Source: Holtermannia corniformis (taxonomy: Eukaryota; Basidiomycota; Tremellomycetes; Holtermanniales). From it: DNA of 64,000 bases. The stretch covers positions 170,107-234,106 of the forward strand of contig BCIJ01000020.1 of the NCBI GenBank assembly GCA_001599935.1. Reading direction: 5' to 3'. Below are positions 53,144 to 64,000 of the stretch, in pieces (the stretch's first letter is position 1; each line of letters opens with the position of its first letter). The notes below the pieces were generated by a model that was not told where the DNA came from, ran no database searches, and saw only the letters and a list, made by a program, of their open reading frames with translations. A program made the translations under genes and the position numbers.

Positions 53144-56100
53144 ATGGCGTTCTTCGGCTCGGAGGCCGGAGATCGTGAGCTGGTGCAGCTCAAGAAGCTG
53201 CTGAACCAGAGAGGTCCGCCAATGTGATCCGTATCGCCGGCTTGACTAACTGCTGCAGACCACCAGCTCACATCGCTGCAAAATGAACAGTTGAAGAGAG
53301 CGGATGAGCTGTCTGAGCTTCGCAAAGCCAAGGAAACGGCTGTATACAACGTGAATAGTATCTCTGCGTACGATCATCGCGATCTAACATCCACTGCAGC
53401 TGCAAGTCGAGGCTGAACGTGCGCACAAAGCAGAGACAGCGTTGGAGTCGCGCAACAATGTGAGCAAGCCGCGGAGTCTGCAATGGGGTTTGGTGTCTCA
53501 TAGCTGTGCAGGAACTGTCGCAATCGAAACTCCGTTTGGCGAATCAAGAGTCCAGTTTGCAGGCTGTGCATGAACGACTTCGGATCGCCGAGAAAGAAGG
53601 CCAGAAGCTGCAGTATCGTGAGCTGTTCGAATTTGCACTGTGTTTGATACTAATTGAGTCCTTAGAACTCGATATCATGTCAGCCGGATCGTCTGTCACA
53701 TCTAGCAAGCGCGTGCAGGATCAGGTAGTCGCGCTACAAGCACAGATCAGTCAGCTGAAGAAGGACTTGAACCGAAGCGAAGCGGAAAAAGAGACTCTCC
53801 AGAGAGAAGCAGCGACAGCTCACTCTCCAAGCCTTGAGAGCCTAAGGGTGAGCTAAAAACTCGCTACCTGTACGCATGCTCAAATGGCCTACTTAGACTC
53901 GCGGCAGCTCGGACAAATCCAAGCTAATCACCTTGGAGATGGATTTGGCAGGCTTGCGAGCAGACAATCTCAGATTGATGCAGGAACTACGCGAGGTAAG
54001 TCGAGTCTATCGCATACTGTCGCAATGTGGCTGACCCTGCCAGCTCCAAGCATCACCTGCCTCAGCATCAAGACTTGTTTCGTCGCAGAACAACGACAAG
54101 TCTCATGAGTCGACCCCCTTCACCGGTCATGCCGCAAGCCGCCCTCGCCGGCGAGCCTCGTCCACATCAACTGTCCCTCAGCTCGAACAACAACTTGACG
54201 ACCTTCGGTCCCACGCCGCCGCTGCTGCATCTCCCGTTGAGGTCGATACGCTCAAGACGCAACTCGCAGCGGCACGCAAACACGCCGACAAGATGGAGAA
54301 CGAGAAATTAGCCTTGGAGCGCAGGACCAAGAACGAACTCGAAGTATTGCGAAGTCAGTTAGAGGATGCGCAGGATGAGCTCAACTATCTCCGAGCGTAC
54401 GACGCCGGGTCGACGACCAAGGTCACCAAGAAGGATGCCGAGGCAATGAGCCGTGCGGACAACTTGCAGATTGAAGTTGACCAGAAATGTCTCGAGGTTA
54501 CCGATCTGCGCGCTCGCTTGCAAGCATTGGCTGAAGTCGAGCATGAGCTGGCAGCGGAGCAAGCAACCGTCGCACAACTAGGGGCTCGACTAGAGCAACT
54601 GGAGCTATCCGCAGTGGCAAAACAGCAACTAGCCTCTGACGAGGATACCGACGTGTCACTGGACAACACCGCGCAGTCCGGGAACAACCAGCGCAAGATT
54701 CGTCAATTGCAACGGGACCTTGCCGGACTACAGGAAGAGCTGGAGGAAAGCGACAAGGCTTTGGCTGAAAAAGACGCCGAACTATTTGCGTTGCGTACCG
54801 CAATCCCGTTGCCGACATCGCCCGACTCAGAAATCGATAGTGGAACAACAGGTCCATCGCGAGACACGGTCGTCAACCTCGAAAGACAATGCACACTACA
54901 GGCCAAGGAGGTGCAGGTGCTTGAAAAGCGGATCGAAGAGTTGCAGCATGCGCTCAACACCACCCGAGCAAGCGCCGATGAGCAAGCCGCAGAACTCTAC
55001 AGTGCTCGGGATGCATCCGAGCGCCTTTCGGACGAGCTCAAAGTCAGTGACGAAGTCGAAACAAGGCAGGCTGACGGGCAACGCAGGCGTCGCTTGAGCA
55101 TCGCCGAGTTACCGATGCCGAACTGAAGCAAGCCACTATAGACTTAGCCGCCCGAACACTCCACGCCGCAGAATTGCAGCAACGCATCTCCGAATTGCAG
55201 ACGCAAAGCGGAGAGAAGGAGCTCAGTGCGAACGAGACCCTTGCTCGATTGCAAGGAGATCGAGCCTTGCTTGAGGCAGAGCTTGATGATCTGCAGCGCA
55301 AGTTGGTCGCCCAGGCGGAGTCTATTCGCGATTTGGAAGAGAGTCGCCTTCTGCGCGAAGCCGAGAGACACAGCGATGTCGACGTCGAAGATCTTCTCCA
55401 GCAAATGACAATCGCTCAGCAGCAGCGCGACAGCCTCGGATCCGACCTGGCCAAGACAAAAGCAGATTTGATCGATCTACGGGAGTCTCTGGCTCGAACA
55501 GAGCTCGAGCGGGCAGAAGCTGTCGAGCGTTTGCAGCTGCAGCGCAACATGGTGGAGGAGGCATCCTCCGCAGACAAGATAGCAAAGGACGCAAGCGACG
55601 CCGAAACAATGTCAGTCAGCCCGAAGCGAGGTAGCACAAGTGTCAGTCTTACTTGCTGATACTTCAAAGAGCGTTGCGTGAGCGGGTTACGGACGCCGAG
55701 GGCACCATTGTCAAGCTGCGATTGGACATCGAAGAGATACAGGCGGAATTGCTCTGTGCTCAAGAAGAGAAGTCGCTTATTGAAGATCACCGTGACACCC
55801 TGCTGCACCAACTCGAAACGGTCAACAGCGAGCTTGCCGAAGTGCAGGACATGCAGGCAAACCGCTCAACCGAGTCAGCAGCTCGGGAGCGTGACATCGC
55901 ACTGTTTGAGTCGCAAGAGGAGGTTGCGCAATTGCAGGAGCGTCTCGCGGCCGAATCTATCGAGCATCAAGTCCAATTGGACTTGCTGAATTTCGAGAAG
56001 GCGCAACTCTTGGCTGCAAAATCTGAAATGCAGGAACCAGTCACCGAGGACAATGGTAGTCAACGAGCGAATCCCGACATTACGGTACCAAACGAAGACG

Positions 56101-59100
56101 CATTGAATGTGGTTATGAGGACGGCACCCGCTTCTAACACCGACGAGGATCGACTCATGGTCGCCATCGACCGTCTCCGTAATGAGCGCGACGCGCTCAG
56201 GTTGTCGCTGAACTTTGCGGCTCACGACAAGCACTTCGCCCTGGAGGCTAAGGAAGCAGACCGTCTCTCGGCGCTGCAAGAGCTCGAGGGCGTCCGTGTC
56301 GTACTGCAAGAAACATCGATCGCCCAGCAGGCTTCAATGGACGAATTGAACCGGCGAACGGCGCAGCTCATAAAGGTGGAGACTACATGCGCAGAGTATG
56401 CTGCCAACTTGTCAGCTCTTGCAACCGAGAGAGATGGGTTGGTGCACGAGCTGAAGGACGCTGGTATCGCCAGGGAGGAGGCGCAGTCCCGGGCAGACCA
56501 GCTGCAATTGGATGTCGAGTCTCTGAGCGTTGAGCTTGCGGACGCTAGAGGAACTGCGCAACAAAGGACACGCGAACTGGAGGAAGCTCGGAAAACAGCA
56601 GGCGAGGATGTGCGGCAGCTACTGGCGGAAAGATTGCAAGCTTCCACCCGGTCAAATGACGGCGCTTCTCGTCAACTAAAGCAAGATCTTGACGAGCAGC
56701 TTGAGCGCATCATGCGGCGCGATTGTCAGTAACAGTGACCATGTCAAGGACCAGTTAGCTCACGCGAGAACAGCACAAATCGCGGTTCAACAGGCGGAGA
56801 TCAAGCGTCTTAAGCTTAACCTTGGTCTCATGCAAAGTTCCGTGGACGAGCGCGCCGTGGAGTTGGCGAGAAAAACCGAGGCGTACGAGGGCGCTCTGGC
56901 ATCCGCCAGAGAAGATGCCGAGCGTCTCGCCGAAGCCCGCAGCGCTCTCGAGGACAAGGACGAAGCTCTCAGTGCAGCGCGATCGGAGATTGTGGTACTT
57001 GCATCAAAGGTCGAAGCTGCCATCGAGGGCCGCGCAACGGATCAGCAACAAGCACTCGCTGTCGAGACTCGCCACGACACAACGACGACGGCTTTGCTTG
57101 GTGCCCTGTTCCAAGTGACCGGCACATTACGGACTCGTAACTCCATGCTTCGCGAGGCCCGTACAGCCTTGATAGCCCGTCGCGAGCTCGCTGCAAGCGC
57201 TGCAGAGCGTGCTACATGGGCGGAATGTCACACTGCCGATGTTCGAAACGAATTAGCGGCAATTGCAGCGCAGCGTGCTGCGTTGCAAGACGAACTCGCG
57301 CTTCACGAGAGCACCTCTGTCGACGCCACTCAACTGCGTCAAGAACTGCTCGACAGCCAGCGAAACGCGGACCAGCTCCAGCAAACAAACACGGCCATGT
57401 CCCAATTGACGACGTCACTTCAAGAACAGAAGACCAAGATTGAGTCGGAACTGGACGCACTCGTACATGAGCTGTCCGAGCTCGAGACGAGCAGTCACGA
57501 GGAGCGACACCAGCTGCAGTTGCAATTGGATCAGTCTCGCGAGCAGACTCGCACTGCCGAAGACTCGGCGGCTGCAGCTCGCGAAGGCAGAGACACCATT
57601 GCCTTGGAACTGGCAGCGGCCCTCGAACTTCAGACTACCGCCTCGCAGCAACTGTCTCAGACTACAGCTGCGTTGGATGATCTTCAAGAGGTGCGCAAGG
57701 CACTGGAGGACTCAGAGCGTCGCGGGAGCGAAGCCGTCTCACAGTTACAAGCCCTACAGCAGGATCTGAGGCTGAGCCATGATCGGTTTGCTGCTCTACA
57801 GGCAGACCAGATGCAGGTTCGGCAGGATCTTGAAACCGCTCAGGTCGCGATCAACGAGGGCGAACACAATCTCCGACAAGCACAACATGAACTGGCTGCT
57901 GCCCTGGCGGAGGAAGCTCGTCTCAGAAGTGAGCTAGACGTTTACCGCTCAAGCTTGCAGGAAGCGCAAGAGACAGCTGCTTCCTCTCTGGGCGAGCAAG
58001 AACGGCTCATGTCAGCCTTGAAAGCAGCCGTAGAGGACAAGGTCGTAATCGAAGACGCTCTGGCGGCGGAGCGTCAAAAGACAGCCGATCAGGCCGAAGC
58101 CATAACCTCAATCCAGACATCGCTACAGAGCAAGCAGAAGGCCATCGAGGGGCACGCCGAGCACCGCGCCTCTCTTGAACAACGTATTGCGGTGTTGATA
58201 GCTGCTGCCGAACAAACGCAGTCGACCCTCGACGAAAAGCATGCAAAGGAGGCCGAGGCTCGCGAAGGCCTCGCGGCGACCACAGCCGAAGTATTAGCCT
58301 TACGTGAGCGATGCTCGGTCGCTGAGCAGCGATTTGAGGCCATGACCAAGGAAACGAGGCTGCAAGAACAAGAGGCGCAGTGCCGAGCCGCTGAGATCCA
58401 GACAATGTCGGATCGGTACGCTGCAGAGCTCGCTGCCGCTCAAACGGAGACCAAGCAAGCCTCTGGCTTGCTGAGACTGGAACAGTCGAAAGGGCAAGAT
58501 GTGTGAGTTGTGGCAAATATACACCCGTTTGATTGACGCTTGACAGATCGCACGCGCTGGAGACCGCGCGCGCTTCCCTCGCCGACGCTCAGGCAGAGGC
58601 AACTATCGCTCTCGCCGAAGCCCGGTCTACTCAACTAGCTGTTGCCAAACTTAGCGCCGAGAATGGCAAGCTGCAGCAGGAGCTCGCTGGGGCCTTGGCA
58701 TCAGGAAGTGCTGATACAGATGCCGTCGAACGCATCAGCCGTGAGTTGCGCAGATGCAGCGTGCAACATCTGACCCCTTTTGCAGAGCTCGAAGCGACAT
58801 TGAATCAGAAGATCCAAGAGGTCGACGAAGCAGACGACAAGGTTCGCGATGCGTACAAGACGAACGCACGGCTTGAAAAGAAGATTGCCAAACTCGAGCG
58901 CAAGCTCGCCATTGCGGCTGCGGGTATGCCACCTCCGCCAATCCCTGCCGCCGCGGAAGCAGCGGCGGAGCTCCCCATCCGCTCGACACCGCGGTCGATC
59001 AACGTCTTCGAGCCGCCTACACCTTCTGTAGCGGCGACGGGGAGTAAACGAACTCGGGATGAGCCCGAAGCAGAGCGACTACCGGCTGAAGCCATCGTGC

Positions 59101-59348
59101 AACCACCAACTTTCACCCCGAGGCTTGCGCTGCAAGTCAAGCGGGCTCCAGGTGTCCGGGGCTTCACACCCACACGCCGTGTGTCGGGTGAGCCGGTACT
59201 GAAAAGCACCACGCCGGTAGCACCTCGCAACCCATTGAGCAAGCTCGACATCACCAACGGTGTAAAGGAGAAAGTCAATCCTCCGGCATCAATCGGGAAA
59301 TCGTCCACCGTCTTACCCCGGAACGCCTTTTCAGTGCATCCAGCATGA
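53144..59348 (+). CDS. Very long coiled-coil protein of unknown function
   Basis: One gene of roughly 1,800-1,900 residues by my splicing. Several short 5' exons (start MAFFGSEAGDRELVQLKKLL) lead into long exons covering 54293-58506, joined by introns such as 55042-55087, 55630-55673 and 56726-56775 (all re-checked by phase). Nearly the whole protein is heptad-rich, Glu/Gln/Ala/Leu-dominated coiled coil (for example ALAAALAEEARLRSELD-like runs), with no motor, GRIP or membrane segment visible. The C-terminal 170 residues change character: Pro/Ala-rich (GMPPPPIPAAAEAAAELP), then a basic Pro/Thr tail (VRGFTPTRRVSGEPVLKSTT). Such proteins are usually scaffolds of the spindle pole, kinetochore, Golgi or cytoskeleton; none can be assigned. 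Confidence 0.75.
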
Positions 59349-59424
59349 GCCATTTCAGACACGTAGCATTGTACAACATGACCGATGATCACCATGCATG
59401 CAGTTGACGATAGACTGACAAGGA

Positions 59425-61974
59425 TCACGACCGGCCCTTGCCTTTGGCTTTGCCCTTCTCGGCGCCAAGTACGGAACTGCGCCATGATTCAGCTCACGCT
59501 CTGGACCCCATGGTGCAGAACAACTCACTGCTTGTTGCCCACCGACAGAACCATGTGGGCCTCACCCGTCTTCTCCTGTCTCCTTGTGAAGGCATTCGAC
59601 ATGCCGAGCGGGGTATCGCCCGCGCTCATTGTGAGCTCCTTTTGCTCCTCTGCAATCTTGCGCAGTCGCTTTTCCGTCTTCATCCGGCCAGATGTCTTGC
59701 CACTATAGATGCGTGAGTGGTTGAAGCACTGAAAAGGGTACACTCACTGGAAACGGTGAGAGAGAGACTTCCACGCCTCTTTGGGTGTCATGGCTGAACC
59801 ATGTCGCGTGAGCTATGTCCCACGCAATAGCAAGAACGAACCTCTTCCAAACTCGTCAAAGTAGTTCATCTGCACGTCCGGCTTGTAGTCCTGGAACGCC
59901 GCAAGGGCCGTCTTGACCTCTTGCTGCTCGCGCATCCGGTTCGCATACTCGCGCTGGGCCTGGTCCATGTCTCCGCCTCGAGCCTTGATGCGGTCCATGG
60001 CCATTTTGGCGTCTCGCGCGTGCTTGTCGGCTTTCCAGAGATCCATGCGCTTTTGTTGCTTTTCACGCTCAATGTCGGCGGCTGAGCGTTCCTTGACTGC
60101 GCCTTGCTGCTTCAGCATCGCAAGGTATCCGCTGATGCCGTGACCGATGGTTGGCTCAGCTGTCGTCTGCGATCGTGTTGGTGAGTTGTCGTCGCGAAAA
60201 GTGCGAGAAGACGCACCCCGAGACCATCGGCGTCAATGTCCGCCTTGACACCCTGCGCCAGCTCCTCCATCTGTTGATCCATTCGCAACCGCATTTCCTC
60301 CAACGACAGGCCCTCGCGCGCTGCGAGTTCGGCCAGCTCGTCATCTTCGTCATCCTCGCCTGCCATTTCAACGTCCTCGCCTTCCTCAACTTGAACGCGC
60401 GGAACGACGACACGAATCGCTGTCGAAGGGCCAGCCTCGGCGGCAGTCTCGACTCCAGGCTCCGTTTTGACCTGCACTTCGGCTGCGGCCGATGTTGCAC
60501 GCTCGCGCTTGACGGGCGCCGCGAGTGACTGCAGCGAAACGTTGCGGATGAATGCAGACGTATCGTCGAAAGTGATCCTGTCTTGTGCCAGCTCGCCATT
60601 GACCTGACTCTCGCTCGCTTCCTCGACTTGGCGTTGGGCAACTAGATGTGAGGATTCAGCATTGCACCCTCTCGTTGATCTCTTGACACTGACTCTCTGC
60701 CGCAATGTCCTCTGGTCGCCGCTTTGTTGCCTTTTTGGCTGCTTCGCGCCGAGAACGAGCAAGCGCCGCTTGGAGGTCATCATCATCGACCGTGTTCTCC
60801 TGAATGTCGCGATTGATGCGCGAGCTGCCGGCCTGCTCTGACGGATCGACCTCCATGCCGTTGCCGTTCCCATTTATGTCGGCGTCGCCGGCGTCACCAT
60901 CATCGCGGCGCGACGAACGCTTTGCCTTCTTTTTCTGAGAGCTTGTGAGTATGGCGAGCAGCTCTTCCGTAGTCACGACTGACCTTTGGCTTTTTGAACG
61001 CCGCCTCGCCCTGCTTGTAGTCTGACACCTCGATGTCCTCTGTCAAGAATGTTAGTCGGACTCACCTAGCCTCGCGGCACTTACTGGCATAGTCCAGACT
61101 GAGCTTGACCCGTGGCGCTGCCTCGCCAGCTCTCGTCTCCATCTCGTTCGCCTTGCGTTTTGTGACCGGCACGGCCGCACCGAGCCTGAAGCCCTCATGC
61201 TGAACCTTTTCGCTCGTAAACTCATCATCATACTTTGCAAGCACATCGGCCTTGTGGCCGATCCTCGTCTCGTCGAATTCGTCGTCATCGAAACCCGTGT
61301 ACTGCGCCTGGGCCTTGCGCTTGCGTTCCCGTTCGGCGCGAACGGCGGCGTCATCGACGAGATTGACGTTTTGCAGCTCGTCTTCTTCGTCGGCTAGTAC
61401 GCGCGAGTCTTTGAGCGTGAGAATGATGTCTTCGCCTTCTTTGAACTCGTCGGCTGCGTGCGAAACCTTGAGGCCTGCAAGGTCGCCTAGGGAGCGGGTC
61501 AGTCCTGCATGTTCAGAGAGTGTTTGCAACTCACGTTCATCGTACGCCTGCTTGGCCATCTCCTCTTCTTCCCGCTCTCGTGCCTCTTGAGCCGCGAGTT
61601 GCTTTGCACGCAGCTTTGCCGCCTTTTTTTGTCGCTTTGCCCACTCTGCCGCACTCAACTCCTCGCCAGCTGCATCCCCGAGCGTCGAGCCTTTGAGCTT
61701 TGCCGCGAGCTCGCGCTTGTTCTTTGACTTTGCAATGCGCTCCTTGAGATCTCTGCATTCCATCATCAGCTCCGAGCCCATCGTTCACGACAGATGACAC
61801 TTACTGCGTCTCCTTGTCCTGCCGCATCTGCTCCCTGCGCTCTGCAAAGTTGGTCTCGGCGATGGTGTCTTCATCGGGCGGAGCGTCTGCCTGCTGGCTC
61901 GGGTCGGCGAGGGGTGCCAGCCCGAGCTTGATGCGCTCTTTATTGGTCTCTTCGAGTGACAGTGACGACTCCAT
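59425..61974 (-). CDS. SNU66: SNU66/SART-1 splicing factor, U4/U6.U5 tri-snRNP protein
   Basis: About ten exons. The start shows SLSLEETNKERIKLGLAPL, the SART-1 opening that binds the Hub1-type region in the family. KQLAAQEAREREEE, LAGLKVSHAADEFKEGEDII and TLKDSRVLADEEDELQNVNL match the conserved SART-1 block. Downstream come NEMETRAGEAAPRVKLSLDYA, DITFDDTSAFIR-like ITFDDTSAFIRNVSL, GISGYLAMLKQQGAV, NYFDEFGR, MTPKEAWKSLSHRFHGKTSG and MKTEKRLRKIAEEQ. A last exon after GTGAGTTGTT adds a short Lys-rich end (KGKAKGKGRS); without it the stop would be at 59525. It acts in the spliceosome during tri-snRNP joining. Confidence 0.88.
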
Positions 61975-62149
61975 GCTGGGCTTGGTTGTCGACGGTCAAG
62001 TCGATAGCAGGCATGGGCTCAAGGTGGCACCTGCTCCCATTAGGATTAGAATTCCTAATCAGCAGTTGCTTCATTAGGATAAATCTTGAAATCACCTCGA
62101 ATGGCACGCACCCCTGTTCGTCGCCTTGACCAAGCGACAACCACCCAGT
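61975..62149. promoter_or_regulatory. Short divergent promoter (SNU66 and SPT4)
   Basis: 175 bp between divergent starts of two nuclear gene-expression factors. It includes a palindromic AT-rich stretch around 62040-62075 (ATTAGGATTAGAATTCCTAA) containing an inverted TAGGATTAGAATTCC-type repeat. No TATA box seen. Confidence 0.5.
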
Positions 62150-62578
62150 ATGGTACGCAACAAGCAGATGCGAGCATGCCTCGTCTGCTCGTACGTACAA
62201 GACCGAGACGAGTTCATCCGCGGCGGCTGTCCAAACTGCGAAGACATGCTCGAGGTCAGTCGGTCCCATGCTCTCCATTCCTACTCACGCCGCACAGATG
62301 CGAGGCCAAGCCGAACGAGTCGACGAGTGCACGTCGGCGAATTTCGACGGCATGATTGCCGTCATGAAGCCCGAGATGAGCTGGGTTGCGCGATGGCAGC
62401 GGATCGGTAGGTGTTGTGGACACCCGATGCACCACGCTGACGCCGTCGTTGGGCAGACAAGAAACAGCCGGGCCTGTATGCCGTGCGCGTGATTGGCCGC
62501 CCACCCGAGGATGTGATTGAGACGATTGAGCAGCGGCATGGTGTTTTCAGACCGAGGGATATGGAGGATGACTCGTAG
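62150..62578 (+). CDS. SPT4: SPT4 transcription elongation factor subunit
   Basis: Three exons give 111 residues, the family length. The zinc ribbon is CLVCSYVQ (residue 10 on) and CPNCEDML, with the SPT4 patterns LRACLVC-like MRACLVCSYV, TSANFDGMIAVMKPEMSWVA, QPGLYAVRVIGRPPEDV. SPT4 pairs with SPT5 (DSIF) on RNA polymerase II and aids elongation through chromatin. I chose ATG 62150 over 62101 because only this frame continues into the Cys motif. Confidence 0.9.
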
Positions 62579-62745
62579 GGAGACGGTGTGAAAGTAGAGT
62601 TTTGCATCCAGCACTGTATGTATCACCAGTATATCGTCAAGCCGCTCCGGACCTGCTCGAGATGTCACTAGCTAGCTGTGAACGCACGAGATCAGCACTG
62701 GCCCATACAATGCATGCAAGACGGCCTAAGGCTACAGCAGTGGCG

Positions 62746-64000
62746 CTACAGGTCGATCGTTTCCTCAATCACGAGCTTTTCCCTCGTCTGCTCGTCCACC
62801 TCTCCCCGCCATCGCCAGACCTCGAACCGGTGATTCAACCCCTGGTGCCCGTGCACGCCATACACGCCTCCGAGGCCACCGCCGACCGTCCTCGGGAAGA
62901 CATAGTACACTTCGCGGACGCGCGAGTGCAGGAGCGCCATGGAACACATGACGCACGGTTCATGCGATGCAAAGAGCGAGAGCGACGTCAGCAGGTAGTC
63001 TGCGCCGTTCCGCGTCGGGTTGACGGTGCTGAATGGCGGGACGGTCCGGAGGCGCGCGATCGAGGCGATGCAGGCCATGGCGGCATGTCGGAGCGGGTGG
63101 CCTTGTGAGTTGCGCATGTCGCAAGCCGAAGCGCGCATATCGGGGGTCGGCAGGATAAAGCCCTGTTCTTGCGGTTGGCAGATTGGGGGCGCGGCCGTGC
63201 AGTGCACGGCGGATGGGATCTCGCCCGCTTGCTCGGCGGCCAGAGCGTCGGCTAGCACGCGCTTGATCCCGGCGCGAACCCAGGCTTTCTTGGCGGCGGA
63301 CCAGGATCGGTCCTCTTCGGGCTTGTTGCGCCAGGGAGAGAACGTGACGGGCCAGATGGCCGTCATGGCCGGCAACTCTTCTTGCGTGCGCGCAGGACAA
63401 GTCGGCACCCCGACGGTATAGGGCATCAGAGCGCCAAGAGGTTGGTGAAACGCAACGAGCAGAGCACGCAGCTCGTCGATCGAGATCTCGGACGCGGTGC
63501 ACAAGAGCACATAGTTTTCCACCGGGTCGATCGCTGACGGCGTCAGCCAAGACTCACATCCAGCTATCTCGGCTCACGATTCCCCTCCGAGTCCTGTACG
63601 ACCCGCCGAACGCGCTTGAGGTGCCGCAGCTGGACATCGTCCATGTCACTGTGCTTGACAAACCTGTATTCGTTAGCTTGTGCTTCACACCGCGACTCGC
63701 GCGACGCACTGCAAGATCGGATGCGTCATCTTTGGATCCGTGACTTTGACGACCCAAACGTCGACTAGACCGTGTCAGCGCCGCCTGCCCTGCTTGTGGA
63801 AGACACGTACCGAGCGCCATGTCTTCACCATTCTTCTTATGGTCGACATTGCCCTTGATCCTCTCGACCTCGTCCCAGCTCTCGTCGTCGTCTTCTGGCG
63901 GTCGCGCATCCCAATCGGCCTCGTCGAAATCGAGCGCGTCGACCAAGTCGGCGGTCCCACCGACGTAGCCGAGTTCTTTGCCGCCCGTCGAATGCAGTGG
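62746..64000 (-). CDS. TAD3: tRNA-specific adenosine deaminase subunit TAD3/ADAT3 (5' end cut by window edge)
   Basis: Four exons visible, open at the right edge. The N-terminal part is acidic (DFDEADWDARPPEDDDESWD), then VWVVKVTDPKMTHPIL and MDDVQLRHLKRVRRVVQD, typical of ADAT3. The deaminase domain follows in the last exon (63522-62746): HPLRHAAMACIASIARL, SLSLFASHEPCVMCSMALLH and VFPRTVGGGLGGVYGVHGHQ. The catalytic Glu after the zinc-binding His is Ala here (HAA), the expected loss in the structural subunit. With TAD2 it converts A34 to inosine in tRNA anticodons. Ends ETIDL. Confidence 0.88.

Noticed and set aside
1..64000. CRISPR arrays, rRNA genes, bacterial-style operons or riboswitches
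   Set aside because: None seen; the only short tandem repeat is the 21-bp LTR-end unit.

Overview
The window reads as nuclear DNA of a gene-dense basidiomycete fungus, probably a yeast-like or small-genome lineage. The evidence is very frequent spliceosomal introns of about 40-65 nt, TATA-type promoters, genes a few hundred bases apart on both strands, and a fungal gene set (SFT2, CRC1-type carrier, SPS19, MIC19, SUR7-like, SNU66, Cps1-like GT2, LIM-RhoGAP). The species cannot be fixed from the sequence. All multi-exon models were spliced by hand using reading phase and family conservation; coordinates run from start codon to stop codon and include introns.

Region 1 (1-5.9 kb) is the accessory part. 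It holds the 5' end of a Ty1/copia retrotransposon running off the left edge (LTR, primer-binding site matching the 5' half of tRNA-Lys, gag start). Next is a MYND-finger gene starting 124 bp from the LTR, then three diverged tandem paralogues of an unrecognised family with conserved TATA boxes, then a second, solo LTR of the same family.

Region 2 (5.9-15 kb): CRC1-like mitochondrial carrier; mitoribosomal mL43 interrupted by an exceptional 1.06-kb intron; a small basic protein; SFT2; a Rpr2-like zinc protein; mitochondrial 3-hydroxyacyl-CoA dehydrogenase; and a GPP/DOG-type HAD phosphatase with a serine/acidic insertion.

Region 3 (15-28 kb): SDA1 and NOC2 (60S ribosome assembly/export), a THO1/SARNP SAP-domain protein, a large mitochondrial PPR-like protein and a hyaluronan-synthase-like GT2 enzyme.

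Region 4 (28-46 kb): RING/TRAF zinc-finger protein, MIC19, SUR7/PalI-like membrane protein, a LIM-LIM-C1-RhoGAP protein, OMA1 protease, SPS19-like dienoyl-CoA reductase, otubain, and a Rieske protein apparently fused to a DUF455 ferritin-like domain.

Region 5 (47-64 kb): HSF-type transcription factor, TDT/SLAC1-family transporter, a very long coiled-coil protein, SNU66/SART-1, SPT4, and the tRNA deaminase subunit TAD3 (cut by the right edge).

Most genes are conserved housekeeping genes. Mitochondrial functions recur (carrier, mL43, HADH, PPR, MIC19, OMA1). The most unusual content is the first 5.4 kb, the long mL43 intron, the Rieske-DUF455 joint and the scattered GC-AG introns.
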